A stretch of DNA of 64,000 nucleotides, from positions 18,011,037 to 18,075,036 of the forward strand of contig CM055884.1 of NCBI GenBank assembly GCA_029582165.1. Direction: 5' to 3'. This stretch comes from Portulaca oleracea (lineage: Eukaryota; Streptophyta; Magnoliopsida; Caryophyllales; Portulacaceae). Every line of letters starts with the position of its first letter. Positions within the stretch are counted from its first letter, which is position 1. The notes beneath the pieces were generated by a model that saw nothing but the letters and a program-made list of their open reading frames with translations, made no database searches and was not told the DNA's origin. The translations under genes were made by a program, and so were the position numbers. Shown here piece after piece: positions 22,901-35,347 of this stretch.

Positions 22901-23335
22901 TGCCTTGAGTCATTTTATAGGTTAAAGCGAGCCTTTATTTTCGCCCCGGTAGTTCAACGTTCGGATTGGACACTACCCTTAGAAATCATGGCCGATGCGA
23001 GTGACTTCGCCGTGGGAGCGTGTTTGGCTCAAACAATAGAGAAGAACCAAGAGTCATCTACTATGCAAGCCATGCGCTTAGTGCGCAAAGGAACTACACG
23101 ACCACGGAGAAGGAACTTTTGGCAATCATCTTTGCTGTCAATAAATTCCGAAAGTACCTTATATTCTCCAAGGTGGTAGTACACACGAACCATGCCGCGA
23201 TTAAATATTTGATGGGGAAGAAAGAAACGAAGCCGAGACTCATCCGTTGGGTTCTGCTTATGCAAGAGTTTGATTTGGAAATTCGCGACAAGGCCGGCAC
23301 AAAGAATGTAGTAGCCGATCACCTATCGAGAATCC
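22901..23335 (+). pseudogene. Element A RNase H
   Basis: [18 protein letters not shown], a frameshift near 23040, then [20 protein letters not shown] and [17 protein letters not shown]. The third catalytic Asp is lost: [10 protein letters not shown] against [10 protein letters not shown] in element [10 protein letters not shown] closes the domain. It would remove RNA from the RNA/DNA hybrid and make plus-strand primers. Confidence 0.88.
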
Positions 23336-24703
23336 TTGTTGACTTGGAGGATACCCAACCGATCGCGGATTCTTTCCCGGATGAGCGACTCATGGCCATC
23401 AAGCATTCTAGCCCGTGGTATGCCGACATCATAAACTACTTGTCTAGCGAGGTGATTCCTCAAAATCTGAACCCTCATCAAAAGAAGAAGTTCTTCCACG
23501 ACATGAAACATTACTTTTGGGATGACCCCTTCCTATTCCGGTTATGCAATGACGGCATGTATAGGCGATGTCTTCCCGAGAGTGAGGTGCAATCTGTTTT
23601 GACACATTGTCACGAATTCCCGGTTGGAGGTCACGGTGGCTCCCAAAAGACGGCGGCAAGAGTTCTACAAGCCGGCTATTGGTGGCCGACTCTCTTTCGC
23701 GACGCCCATCTTCATGTCAAGCAATGGGAAAAATGCCAAAGGTCTGGAAATATCTCTCGGAAGAATGAAGCATCGTTGAATTTCATCCTAGAGGCAGAGG
23801 TTTTCGATGTATGGGGGTTAGATTTCATGGGTCCCTTTCCGTCATCACGAGGTTTTCAATACATCCTAGTGGCAGTGGATTATGTTTACAAATCGGTCGA
23901 AGCTATCCCATGCATGAAGTGCGATGGCAAGTCCGTGTCGAGATTCTTGAAAAAGATTCTATTCCCAAGATTTGACATTCCACGAGTTATAATTAGCGAC
24001 AACGGATCCCACTTCATCGAGAAGAAGTTTGAGTCCCTCTTGGCAAAGTATGGCATCAATCATAAGAAGGGACTCCCTTATCATCCACAAACACAAAGGG
24101 CAAGTAGAAATCTCAAACCGTGCTATCAAAGAGATCTTGGAAAAGACGGCCAGCTCTTCACGGAAGGATTGGGCAGAGAGATTGGATGAAGTCTTGTGGG
24201 CATATCGCACTGCCTACAAGACACCGATCGGTACTACTCCGTATCGTCTTGTCTATGGGAAGGCACGTCACTTTCCCGTAGGGCTTGAGCATAAAACGAT
24301 GTGGGAAATCAAGAAGTTGAATTTCGATCTCAAGGCGGTCGGAGCTAGTCGTTTATTTCAATTAGAAGAACTCGAAGAGCTGCGGCGTCATGCTTATGAA
24401 AATAACAAGATCTACAAGGAAAGAACGAAAGCTTGGCATGATAAGAGGTTGAACCGTCGTGAGTTTGTGGTAGGCGATAGGGTTCTCATCTTCAACTCAA
24501 GGCTGAAGTTATTCTCCGGGAAATTGAGATCAAGATGGTCCGGGCCATTTGAAATTGTGAGAATTCTTCCCGCCGGGGTGGTTGAATTGAAGAACGAGAA
24601 GGGGGATTGTTTCAAGGTGAACTCATCAAAGCTTAAACCATACTTCATGGGCGAGGAATACGCGGGGACAGTTGTGGTGTACCTCGCGAACTTTGAAGGT
24701 TGA
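23336..24703 (+). pseudogene. Element A integrase
   Basis: The zinc domain [20 protein letters not shown] is followed by KQWEKCQ, where the first Cys of CDKC is replaced by Trp. Core: [18 protein letters not shown] (D), [16 protein letters not shown] (D), and, after a one-base insertion near 24097, [15 protein letters not shown] (E). C-terminal domain: [20 protein letters not shown] and [20 protein letters not shown], ending YLANFEG at 24703. No chromodomain is present, as expected for Athila. It would insert the DNA copy into the genome. Confidence 0.9.
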
Positions 24704-25845
24704 AAGCATCGGGGTAGGTCAAGCTAAGACCTAAAACAAGCACCCGGGAGAGGTACGAACTACTTCCTCTTCTCTTAGTGTTTTATTTCATTTTTCATTA
24801 ATTTTATTTCTCTTGTTTTAGCATTTTCATTTTCTTAGTTTTTGCCTAAAGTTTTGAGAAAAGGAATGAAAAGAGTGAAAAATGAAAAAATTGAAATAAA
24901 TCGAGAGTGAAAAGAGGTTCTATAAAGGACGTGATTCAAAGTGGTTTTTGAGTGTTGGGAAAGTGTCTTTGAATGTTGATCGAGTGAGAAAGAAAAGAGA
25001 GTGGATAATGAGAGAGTAGAATTCTAGGACTTAACATTTTTTTTCCAAGTTTTTGAGTCTTGTAGGTGCTGAGGAGAGGCCGAAGGAGATCGTACCCACG
25101 GTAGGATTCACCGTAGCCACGGTCCCAATGCAGCAATTTTGCCCAGATTTCTGACCGATGGAGACCGTACCTACGGTGGGCTTCACCGTAGCCACAGTCG
25201 CAGAACAACAACTTTGCCCTAAAATTTTGGCCGAGTGAGACCGCACCTACGGTCCAAGGGACCGTACCTACGGTCTCTCGAACTGCAGCGAAATGTCGGG
25301 GGTTTAAACACCCTTCTCCCTCATTTTCATTCATTTCTCTCCTTTCTCTCTCACTCGGAAAAACCCTCCTCTCACACTAAAACTCCATTCTCTTGCCCAA
25401 TTTGACAAATCCGTCACAAAATCCTTTCCTTCTCTCTTAATTCTCCCTCGATTTTGCCCTAGCTGCGCTGCAATTCGCTTCCTCGCAATTTTCGGGGTCC
25501 TTAAAGTAGATTTTCTGGGTTTTCGATTCTTGTTGGGGCTTGAATTTGTCAAGGAATCTCTTCCAAGGCTTCAACTGAGGTATTCCTTGTTTGTTGGTGC
25601 ATCAAATCTCGTTTTTATTGCAACTTTGGGTCGATTTTTGTGCACGACTTTGTGGGTCTTGGTTGGATGCTTTTGGTTGAGTTTGGAGATGCCGATTTGA
25701 TTGCTAGATTGGAGATTGGAGTGTAGTTAGTGAAATTCTTGGTTGATATTTTGTTGTTCTTCGGGATTTTGTGGTTTCTCGGGATTTTAGGTTAGTGACG
25801 TTGTTGTGCTTCGTTGTTGTGGTTGTTTTGCTTTCAGTTGTTTCA
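24704..25845 (+). other. Non-coding leader before element A ORF3
   Basis: No coding capacity. It holds a palindromic word array (25087-25285), GGGTTTAAACACCC at 25297, a CT-rich stretch, and a probable 5'-UTR intron: donor CTGAG/GTATTCC near 25579 and acceptor TTTGCTTTCAG/TTG at 25837, nine bases before the ORF3 ATG. The layout looks like a promoter and spliced leader. Confidence 0.5.
25087..25285. promoter_or_regulatory. Palindromic word array before element A ORF3
   Basis: Copies of the LTR word in the same family: gatcgtacccacggtagg, caccgtagccacggtccc, gaccgtacctacggtggg, gaccgcacctacggtcc, gaccgtacctacggtctc. Confidence 0.6.
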
Positions 25846-27115
25846 ATGGGACGAGCAAAACGTGCCCGGTCCGAGCCAGAACCGACCCCTCCTCCTTCCA
25901 ATTCGGAAGAACCTGATAAGACTCGTTACAAAGGTCAACCAGCCTCTTTGATTCAGTGTGACCCGAAGGTGAAGGTCACCTTTAGGGAGATCATAAAAGT
26001 CATGGGTAGGGAGATCTTCGCTACCATCAACGAGCCTATTGTCGACCAACCGGTGCTTGAATTTTTGAGCTCTCTAGTGGTTCGGGAGGATGGTACTTCT
26101 ACGGCCACCTTCTCTTACATAGTTGCCAAGAAGGAGGTGCAGTGTAGGGTTCAAGACCTTTGCAACGCTTTTGGTCTTCCTTTGGATGGTATCTTCTATG
26201 GTGAATGTGTCAAATTCGACGAGCAAGAAGCTGTGAGAGCTATTACTTGTTGGAGGAGACGATATCCCAAGCTTCGGACTCGTAAACTAGAATTCCATTG
26301 TCCAAGCAATTCAAAAGCCCATGACTTTTGCAACCTGAGCGTTCGCCTCTTTCACCGCATCATTTCAAGCTCCGTCCTTGGCCGTGACACTGGATGGTCA
26401 AACATTCGCAAGGACGATCTCTTCATCCTCTTCAACGCAATCCATGGTCGCCATGTAAACACCGACTCTTGTATTCTTCATTGTCTTCGGGAGATAAGCC
26501 TTGAAACCCGTAACATGACCCTTTGGCATGGGACACATTATTTGCTATTTCCTCCAGAAGCAAGGCTTTGAGTCCTATCTTGCCAAGTGGACTCTGCGGT
26601 ACTTCCCTGATCCCATCGATGGTGTTCTTTTGTGGAAGTTGGAATTCTTGGATAAAAATAAAACACGAACACTTTACCGCCATGGGTACGATTCCCATAG
26701 CGTCGTGGTTCATTTGGCTGATGAACATGCCGAAGAGCGCTTAGATGTCTCCGATCGACGAAATTGGTCTTGTGGCCAAGAATTCGGGGGGCGCTATGTG
26801 GTGGGTGGTCCTTGGGAGCCCGAAGAGGAAGGTGACGAGGAGGCAGAGGAAGATGAGGAAGGGGACGATGAAGGAGAGCAAGGAGAAGAAGCAAGGCCTA
26901 GCAAAGCAAATGATGACACCTTAGAGCGCATTAGTGATCAACTCCAACCGCTTCCCGATGAATTTCAAGTACAGCGAGAACTCATCCAAAACCAACAAAG
27001 CCTTATCGAGGATTTGTAAGGTATGATCGAGGCCCAACAAGAGATTCTTGTTGGCATCCAGTCGCAACTCCAACCCCGTCCTCCTCCGGGAGATCCGCTT
27101 GAGGATTATTTGTAA
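25846..27115 (+). pseudogene. Element A ORF3 (Athila env-position protein)
   Basis: ATG 25846 opens MGRAKRARSEPEPTPPPSNS. The conserved domain contains INEPIVDQPVLEFLSSLVVR, TFSYIVAKKEVQCRVQDLCN, AFGLPLDG, WRRRYPKL, FHRIISSSVLGRD, LFILFNAIHGRHVNTDSCIL and, after a frameshift near 26530, GHIICYFLQKQGFESYL. The C-terminus is a long Asp/Glu run (26820-26890) and a short coiled-coil-like tail (QVQRELIQNQQSLIEDL), with TAA at 27017 before LEDYL. This is the plant-specific ORF found downstream of pol in Athila, often called env-like. I see no signal peptide or transmembrane segment. Function is unknown. Confidence 0.8.
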
Positions 27116-28525
27116 GCATTCCCGCCCCCACCCGATCTTTGTCATTAGTTTTTACATACTTTATTGTATGGCATATAAGTGTGGGGGGATGCTTCATCGG
27201 GGTTTGGATGCGAAGGCCTTGTGGTTTTGGCGGGTGGTGTCTCGGGTCCTTTTGGCTTGTTTTGGTGTTGCTCTCAAGGTCGGTTGCATTTGGCTGTGGT
27301 GGTCTTTTGGTTGTATTTTGTTGGTAGTTTGGTTGTTGGTCGGTTGTTGTTGGGATTTTTTTAGTGGGTTGTTGGTCGTGTTTTGGCCGGTGATAGATTA
27401 TTTTGTTTGTTGTTTGGTTGTATTTTGGGCGTGGATGGTTTGGATGTAATGAACAGTTGTTTTTAATGAAATGAAATGAATCATGTCTGTTTGGTTAGTT
27501 TTTGTTGAGTTTCACCCTTATTTCCCGCCTCAATGAGTGAGATTCGGGGATAAGGTATGTCATTGGCAATGTACATTTTGTTTATAGTTTTATTTTCCCC
27601 TTTGTAGTTTTCTTTCAATGTCTAGTTAGTTTTCCTTTTGCTTTTGTTTTCATTCTCGCATGTAAAGTTGTCTTTTGCTTTAATATCATTTTGATTCACT
27701 TGAACGACGACCTCGGATCAATGTTTCAACGCTTATGAAGAGTTTGAGGTAATATCTTTCCCCCTTGCTCTTTCTTATGTGAATTCTCATCATGATCCGT
27801 CGCATGCTTGATTTTCTTTTGGGTGGCGAACCCCTTTGAGTGTTTGTGTTGGGATTATATTGTTGTTGGAGCCGTGTGGGCTCGGGTCGCCACCATTTTT
27901 ATTTGCTAGATCTTTGTCTCTGTTTGTTTTTGTAGGTTCTCTACCCTTTCCATGTGACACCTTCCCACAATGAGGATATTTTGGCGTTTTAAGTGTGGGG
28001 GGGGGGGGGAAGATATTCTGTTTCAAGGGTAGATCACCTAGTAGTTTTGATCTTTGTTTCTTGGATCTTGTTGTCGAAACTGAGAAGCCGTTCTTAATCT
28101 TCTTTAAAAGAAACCGGTCTGAGCATTTCGACCTTGTCTTGGGTATGAGTCATGACTATCTCTTTAGATGTCCTTCATCAAGTGCCTAGTGAAACCCCCG
28201 TTTCCTTTCACGTTCTGGTTGAAGTCAGGAGATTCTAGGGGTTCGTGTCCGAGCCTGTTTCCTTTTTCCCGTTTAGAAATAGCAAAAGCAAAAGCAAAGT
28301 TAAAAACAAAAAGAAAAAGAAAGGAAAAGCTACAATAACTGGATTAAGTGGGGCGTGTCGCTGAATGACATTAACCACCATACGCTTAGCCAACCTACAC
28401 GGGCCCGGTATTAGCGGTACGGCGCTATTACCCCTTAAGCTCCTCCCATATGGAATTCTCGGCGGAGGTGTGTATGGAAAAGACTGTGTTGGGAGGGTAA
28501 ACCCCATATTTGGGCCGTCCAATTC
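27116..28525 (+). other. Non-coding 3' tail of element A
   Basis: Contains two PPT-like boxes (AAGTGTGGGGGG at 27174-27189; AAGTGT followed by 13 G at 27991-28009), a decayed hairpin (27964-27983) and the conserved text ggagccgtgtgggctcgggtcgccacc. Compared with element B, about 640 bp including the true PPT are deleted at 28525. Confidence 0.65.
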
Positions 28526-30146
28526 CCAATTCTGTGTCTAAATACCACCTAAATCCTTAGGCTTTTGACTTGTTTCGTAGCTTAATTTAATAACTTTTAA
28601 TGCGTTTTTGGTAATTTTGTAGATTTCAAAGTTTTTACTCAGAACGTGGTAAAAAGGGCCATTTTTCACCTAATTTGGGAATCTCGAGATTCCCCGAGTC
28701 CAGGTCGAGTCAAAGGCAAAGGAGACGGAAAGGCCGGACATGTCAAAGAGCTCTAAAGGGGGTAAACTTGCTGAAGATCATCGAAGCGTAGCCCCGACCA
28801 CGCCCAGAAGGAACTTTGGAGCCAAGCAAGACTGTGGCCACGATTATGTTGACCGTAGCCACGGTGGGTTCATGACCTGCCTAAGTGAAGTTTTGGCTGA
28901 GTAAGACCGTGGCCACGGTCTTGGGAGACCGTAGCCACGACGGTGCGAACGAGCGAAAAGTAATCTGCCCTATACGCCAGACCGTACCCACGGGGCACCG
29001 TGCCAACGGTGTTGCGAAGAGAAGAGAGAAATCGCCTACACTACGCAGGACCGTAGCCACGGTCTCATAGACCGTGCCTACGGTCCCCTACAGATGCGTT
29101 TTGTCTGTTTAGCAAAGTGACGAGTTTTGAGTAACAAACTTGGCTTTTATATATTGGTTTGAGGTCTTTTAGCTGAATATCATCTATTATCCTATCTTAG
29201 CACATACTCTATGATACTTTTATCACATTTTAAGCTGGGAATTAGAGTGATTAGTGAGAGTTTTTACTTAGATTATTGATCTTGTACTGGATTCTATTGG
29301 ATTCCTATTTGAAGTTTGAAGATTATTCTTATTTTTGGAGCATTGGAGCTTTATTATTCTGGAGTATTCCCTTTATCCTCGAAATCAATGAGCATTTCTT
29401 AACCTTTCTCTCTTTAGTTTATTACTTGCCTGTTAATCTCTGTTTCGTTAATAGAATTGTTGGTATTTGTTGATTGTTGTTTTATTGCTAATTTGATTAT
29501 CCTGTCAAGCATGAATGAAGTTGTTAATGTTATTATCATGTTAGTTAGGATGTTTAGGGTTAGAACCCTAATGGGTTAGGGAGATATTAATGGTGTGAAT
29601 GGGTGATTAGGTCTGGGTTAGCAATATTAGTGAGTAATTAGTTGGGAAATCAATTTTCCACTCCTATCCTTCCCTCAAGTAGGATGTATTTGGGTTCGAA
29701 AGCCCCCGAATACATCCAACACTTGTGATGGAAGGTGGGAATTGGGATAGTTAGTATTCTATTCACGAAAGCGAATAGAAACTAACTAGGAACTTCCGTT
29801 TCATTAACCCTCCGGGTCTGTCGATAGACTTTGGGGAAGTTAATCCGGACTATCCTCCGAAGAGGAAGCCCGGTGGGTATTTTCTAATGGAATTACCACT
29901 TGATTCTCCCTTCTTGTTACTCCCTTGTTGTAAAACCCATTTCCTCATCCCCGTTTGCATCCCAAAGTCTCCCGACACCCATTGTTTCCATTTTTGACTG
30001 AACCTAAGTGTGTTTCTGCTGTTTCTACCCTAAACCTCTCATCATTTCATGATCTTAAACCCTACCTATAGTCAAGTAGTCATAGCTAAGGCCCCTCGCT
30101 CCCTGAGAGAGAATGATAAAAACCGAGGTCTACGAACCACGTTACA
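28526..30146 (+). mobile_element. 3' LTR of element A (left end lost)
   Basis: 1621 bp, matching the 5' LTR but lacking its first ~11 bases (TGTTTAGAT). It retains the ~250-bp segment deleted from the 5' LTR, carries the word array (28835-29095) and TTTTATATATTGG near 29145, and ends TTACA next to the TSD CTTGG. Confidence 0.9.
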
Positions 30147-30650
30147 CTTGGGAAAGATTTAAGGGCATTCTTCAACATTGTCCTCAGCATGGATTCGAAC
30201 TATGGGTTCAAGTCCAATCGTTCTTCAACGGAGCAAACGAGTCGACAAGAGGAAGCATCCTCTCAGCGGCCGGAGGAGATCTTATGGATAAGACTGTGTC
30301 TCAAATTACGAATTTGATCGAGCATCTAGCAAACAATTCATACCAGTGGTCCAACCCCGCCATAGAGCGGGAGGTAAGCTTAATGTTGATGTTATTTCGT
30401 TATTATCTTCTAAACTTGATACTTTGACGCAGAAGATAGACCGTTGGAACCCACTTCCAAACCCTCCGATATGTAATTCTTGTCAGTAGACCGAGCATGA
30501 AACTCTGACTTGTCCCTCGGATGGAATTAGTAGTGAACAGATCCAGTAAGCCAACTATGTTGGCAACCAAAGGCAAAACTACGATATGAATTCCAATACC
30601 TATCATCCTAGACTTAGGAACCACCCAAACGTTTATTACCTTCAAAAGTC
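30147..30650 (+). pseudogene. Element C gag, 3' part
   Basis: Continues from 17674: TWERFKGILQHCPQHGFELW, VQSFFNGANESTRGSI, ISQ-type region SQITNLIEHLANNSYQWS, then a zinc knuckle CNSCQ(stop)TEHETLTC near 30475, CX2CX4HX4C with one stop codon in the spacer. It ends in an Asn/Tyr-rich stretch. A frameshift lies near 30420. The clean continuation across 12.5 kb of element A proves the insertion. Confidence 0.82.
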
Positions 30651-31480
30651 GAACTTAGAAACCTTGATGGAAAGTCTCATGGTAGGACAACAGAAGGAGG
30701 AAAGTGTGATAAAAGATTTAATGCAAAAAGTAGAGGACTTAGCTACACACAATAAAATTTTAGAAAATCAAACAGCTAATTCAGCAACTCCCTCTACTAC
30801 CTTACCACCTCAGCTTGTCCCTAATCCAGGAGCGCAATGCAATGCCATAGGCTGTGAGGAACAGAACTCTGAATACGAGATACCTGAAAAATCCGTATCA
30901 CATTGGGTAACCAAGGTAGATGTCGAACCTGACCAAATTGAGGGAACCATAACACCTTCGGTGGTGTTTAAAAAGGAAGACCCGGGGAATTTCAAGATCC
31001 CTGTTCAGTTGGATGGTAGAAAAATCGATTATGCTTTATGTGACACGGAGTCTTGCGTAAATATACTTCCGAAGTCGTACCTAAGGAAATATGATCGTAG
31101 GAAGTTAAAGATGACTGTCATGACTCTTTGTTTAGTAGATAAGGCCTTTAGGAAACCCCTGGGAGTCTTACATGATATACCCCTTAAGATAGGAGAATAC
31201 TTTGTCCCGGTAAGCTTCATGGTCCTAGATACGGCCTACGAGTGAGGATCTTGCACCCCAGATTATTTTAGGGAGACCTTTCCTTTCGACTGTGAACTGC
31301 AAGATGAATATGAAGAAAGGGACAATGGTCATCGAGCTAGGAAAGTCGACGATAGAATATGAGGTACAAGCAAGAAAGAACGCTCCAAAACAAGTTCCGA
31401 AAAGAATTCAAGATGATGGTGATCCAGTTCTAAAATCATCGAAGAACGGATCAAGGACCCCGATGGGTAGGGGTCAATAA
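30651..31480 (+). pseudogene. Element C linker and protease
   Basis: A coiled-coil-like linker (ETLMESLMVGQQKEESVIKD) precedes the protease: PGNFKIPVQLDGRKIDYALC, active site CDTESCVNILPKSYL (D-T-G changed to D-T-E), then RRKLKMTVMTLCLVDKAF and GVLHDIPLKIGEYFVPVSFM. After a frameshift near 31243 the family's QIILGRPFLSTVN appears. The frame then passes KNGSRTPMGRGQ and stops at 31478. No RT or integrase follows; the text jumps to sequence like that found after integrase in element A (gcacc...gggaggtac). Confidence 0.82.
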
Positions 31481-32688
31481 CGTCGAGCTAACGACGTTAA
31501 ACAAAGCACCTCGCAGGAGGTACTTCATTCTTCTATTACTTATTCTTCCCCAATTTTTTTATTTCAGTTTTTTTTATCCCTTAATTAATTTTTATCTTGT
31601 TAATTTACTGATTTTTCTTTTTAGTATGTAGAGAGAAAGAAGAAATTTAGATGAATTTTTGGTTATTATTGAAGTTTTACTTTCTAACCTAATAATTTTA
31701 TAGTTGGTAGATGTTTGTAGGGATTTATGGTATGCCAAATTGCAGAAGAAGCAAAAAGGAAACAAGGAAAAGGGGTAAAACAAAGCAAAAAAAAAGGCTG
31801 AAAAATCGAATTTTCATTGTCAGGGCAAAAAGCGCTGCCAGCGCCTCTTCCAGCAACAAAAAGGTATGTGTATTTAGGCACACGCTGCCAGCGCCTGGTA
31901 AACACTGGCAGCGTTTCTGGGTTTTCACGAAAAACATTGCCCGCCTTCTCATAAAAGTCGGCCCTCCCTATTTCAAAATTAAAACCCAAACTTTGCTCCC
32001 TTTTCTCCTCACCCTCGATGAAAAAGCGTTGCCATCTCCCTCTCCCCCACACTCTCCTCCTCCTTCCTCTTGCTGCTGCTTACCGACGCACAACACACCA
32101 CACCCACACCACCATCTATTTCCTCCTTTCTTCCTCCATTCTCACTTGCACTCTCACTCCCCACCTTCAAGTCTCATTACTCCTCTCTCTTCACAACTTC
32201 AAGAAGGTAGAAATTTCTCAACTCTTTTTCATGTTCTTTGATAATCTTTAGTGATTGTGGTATAACTTTGACTGAGTTCTTGAATTTCTTGACTAATTTG
32301 TTGAATTTATACCATATCCATGTTCATGATTCAAATTTCTTGCTTGGGTTTGATTTTTGAAGTTGATTCTTGATTAGGGCATGTAGTAGTTTGATGTTTG
32401 TGATTCTTCTAGTTTCAAGATTGAGAATTTACTGTGCTGGATGTGTTTTGGGAGTAATGTGATAGCAAATTTGAGAAATTTAGGTTTGATTTGGGATGAT
32501 GATTATCTTATGGTGTTGTGCTCTGTTTTTGGTGAGTTTTGTAGGTTAGCATTGTTTCAATTTCCATTCTTGGCATCAAATAAGCATGGGGAGATTTTAG
32601 TCTTGTTAAATTACATTGTGTTCATGCTTCTTTGATGCTTAGATGTTATATTAGTCGTTATACTAATTGTTGAATCTTTTTAGATTTT
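31481..32688 (+). other. Non-coding leader before element C ORF3
   Basis: Holds the C-family word array (31830-31920), a TATA-like CATAAAAG (31950-31957), a CT-rich stretch and a probable intron: donor AAGAAG/GTAGAAAT near 32206 and acceptor CTTTTTAG/ATTTTGAG at 32683. No coding capacity is seen. Confidence 0.5.
31830..31920. promoter_or_regulatory. Word array before element C ORF3
   Basis: gcgctgccagcgcctc, acgctgccagcgcctgg and cactggcagcgtttctgg, the same words as in the C LTRs, 30-120 bp before CATAAAAG. Confidence 0.6.
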
Positions 32689-32888
32689 GAGGACGAACAA
32701 CTCGAGCTATTCCGGGCTTCCATCCGGTGATGATGTTGGAAGGGGAAGCCGGAAACGCAAAGCCACAACTGCGGAGAAGGGAAAACAAAAAGCTACCCCA
32801 TCCCGGGATTTAAGGAGCTCCAACCCCTTCAATTTTGAAGGGGATATCAAAGCGAGATATGATTCTCTTTCGAAAAGAGTTTTGATAC
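32689..32888 (+). pseudogene. Element C ORF3, first part
   Basis: Reads RTNNSSYSGLPSGDDVG, RGSRKRKATTAEKGKQK, NPFNFEGDIKARYDSLSKRV and is cut at GATAC by solo LTR D; it resumes at 36760. A basic nuclear-localisation-like stretch (RGSRKRK) is present. No ATG precedes it in this exon, so the start may lie in an upstream exon or be lost. Confidence 0.75.
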
Positions 32889-34731
32889 TGTAACGCCCCG
32901 AAAATTCAATTCTAAACTTAACGGTCAAAGCCAAACGTTGACTAACATTAACAGCGGAAGACTCATTTTTTTTTCTTTTTATAACTTTATTTACTTGGGT
33001 GTTACTGCCGTATCTCCGAAGAGATATAAGGTAAGAAAGGAAAACTAACAACAAGCGATAATTGTTTACTTCAATTTAACAACGAAAAGAACTTCGAGTT
33101 CTAGAACAACAAAAAACTCAACATTTGCTAAACTTCAAGTCTAAACATAAACATAAACTTTATTATCAAAACGGCTATCTCCAACATCCTCACTCTAGTG
33201 CCCTTCCCCTTCACATAACTGATCTTCACCTGAAAACAAAACATTCACAACATGAGGGGGGAAACCTCAATAATGTCTACCCCTAACTGTCAAAACAGTT
33301 CAAAGTTCATTTCAAACTATTTTAGGGGATGGGAACAAGTCAAACCTTTTTACAACTCATTTGAAACCCAACCCAAAATAACCAAAGCTCAGAAATAACA
33401 AAACTTATAAACCAACAGTATCAACTTTCAACTCAGAAAACACAACGTTCCAGAAAACCTTAACTGACACTTTCAAACTCAGAATCAGACATTAGAAATC
33501 AGAAATCAGAAACCAGAAATCAGAAACAGAGTAATCATTTCCTCATAAAACAATCAGAATTTTATTATGCGGGCGGGATTTGCTTTCCCCAGAATATCAT
33601 AACTCAGAATCAAAACAGAATCTCAGATCCTCAGAATCATAATGGATGACCAGTCCCAGAAACAGCATAAGATGTGTGCACAATCTCAGAAATAATATCG
33701 GGACTCCCCGATCTCTTGATAACTCCCCTGCAGGAACAAATCCTGGTCTAAGGGTCGTTACCCGCAACCCGCTTATGGTTTCACTTTGATTATTAGTATC
33801 TTATGAATTATCAGACGTCAGACTTCAAATAAAACCCAACCCAGTTTATAAAACCGACAGAATAAAACTCAGAGTTTAAAAGACTGCCAAGTTTTACTCA
33901 ACTCAGAAAAACAACTCGCAGACATCCAAATCAGACAGTCCAAATTTCACAGAAAGTCCCCGTGCAGGATGCAAGCTTCACAAACAAATTAAAATCACAA
34001 AACAAATAAAATGGCATCCCAAAGGGGATTAGGATATAGACATTACCTGAACATCTTCTCTTTACTGCAACACTTACACACGGGAGCTAACTATCGCATC
34101 GTCTCGCTCGGACCTAGAATTCAAATATGAACTACTAAAATTAAAACTCGACTTCTACGAAAGTTAGTTACGCATGAATCCTACCATACCCCAACCTTAA
34201 CCTTTTCTATAAGTTAGTTAACCATGTATCGAGCGTAACTATTAAGAAAAACATGAACATCACAACACACATTTTCTAAAGGTAAAATAATAAAATCGGG
34301 ACAACACTTTTAAAACCATAACTCGATACTAATACTTTAGTAATAATATTACATAGCGTTTTTGGAACATAATATTCGTATTACCACATAACAACATGAA
34401 AGCTTTATAAAACTTTAATACCAAAGTATGTGAAACTTCAATACTAAGAGTATATGAAATTTTAATACTAATAATATGGAACTTTCAAGAAACTTTATAA
34501 TAATCATAATAATACGAAACATTATAATAATAATAATAATAACACGAAACTTTATAATAATAATAACATAAAACTAATAATATCAACTTTATAATAATAA
34601 CATGAAACTAATAGCATGAAACCGTATAATACTAATAATATGAAACTTTGAAATAATATGGAACCCTAATAATATCATGGAAACTTAATAATAATACAAT
34701 AGCTTAAAAATACTACGAAACTTAATAAAAT

Positions 34732-35096
34732 GGAAAATTGGAATCTAATAAACCAAACTTTATGCCCATTTTGATCTAACAAACCAAACTTAACTTTTTG
34801 TTAATGACAACCTGTACTTAACGTAATATTTTTCTTAGTAATTCTCCACCATTTTCCGGTTACCGGAAAAATGACAATAGCTGCTCGAACCTTTCTTCCA
34901 ACACATTGTTCATTTTAATTAGGTTCATTGCAATCAACAAAAAATCCTTCATGTCATTTTTCCGGTAACTGGAAATTGGTGGAGGTTCACTAAGAAAAAT
35001 ATTATGTTAAGTACAGTTTGCTATTAACAAAAAGTTAAGTTTGGTTTGTTAAATCAAAATGGACATAAAGTTTGGTTTATTAGATTCCAATTTTCC
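34732..35096. mobile_element. MULE-type MITE (foldback) in solo LTR D
   Basis: 365 bp with TIRs of about 140 bp starting GGAAAATTGGAATCTAATAA. Perfect 9-bp TSD TAATAAAAT lies at 34723-34731 and 35097-35105. Nearly the whole element is the inverted repeat, with an unpaired centre of about 80 bp. No coding capacity. Confidence 0.9.
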
Positions 35097-35267
35097 TAAT
35101 AAAATCATGAAACTTACTAATATTTTAGGAAATTTTATACTAATAATACGAAACTTAATAAAATCACAAAACTTAATAATAACTTATGAAATCTTAATAA
35201 TGATACAAACTTAATAATAATAATACGAAAATAATATGAGCACTTAATAATAACTTGAAAACTTGAT

Positions 35268-35271
35268 GATG

Positions 35272-35346
<75 letters not shown>
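35268..35346. repeat. (ATA)n microsatellite
   Basis: About 25 uninterrupted AAT/ATA units within solo LTR D; surrounding DNA is a diffuse taataata-rich tract from 34500. Confidence 0.95.

Positions 35347-35347
<1 letters not shown>

Larger units (their letters stand above)
17675..30146 (+). mobile_element. Athila-type element A
   Basis: 12.47 kb, ends TGTTTAGATCC and ...CCACGTTACA, with perfect TSD CTTGG at 17670-17674 and 30147-30151. Order: LTR, Asp-tRNA-type PBS, gag-protease-RT-RNase H-integrase, non-coding leader, ORF3, long non-coding tail, LTR. It inserted into the gag of element C. All coding parts are inactive, but homology to element B is high and collinear, so both belong to one family. 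Confidence 0.92.

Noticed and set aside
27048..27449. 133-codon Trp/Val-rich frame resembling a membrane protein
   Set aside because: It translates the G/T-rich tail after ORF3 of element A; the same region in B is not open in that frame.
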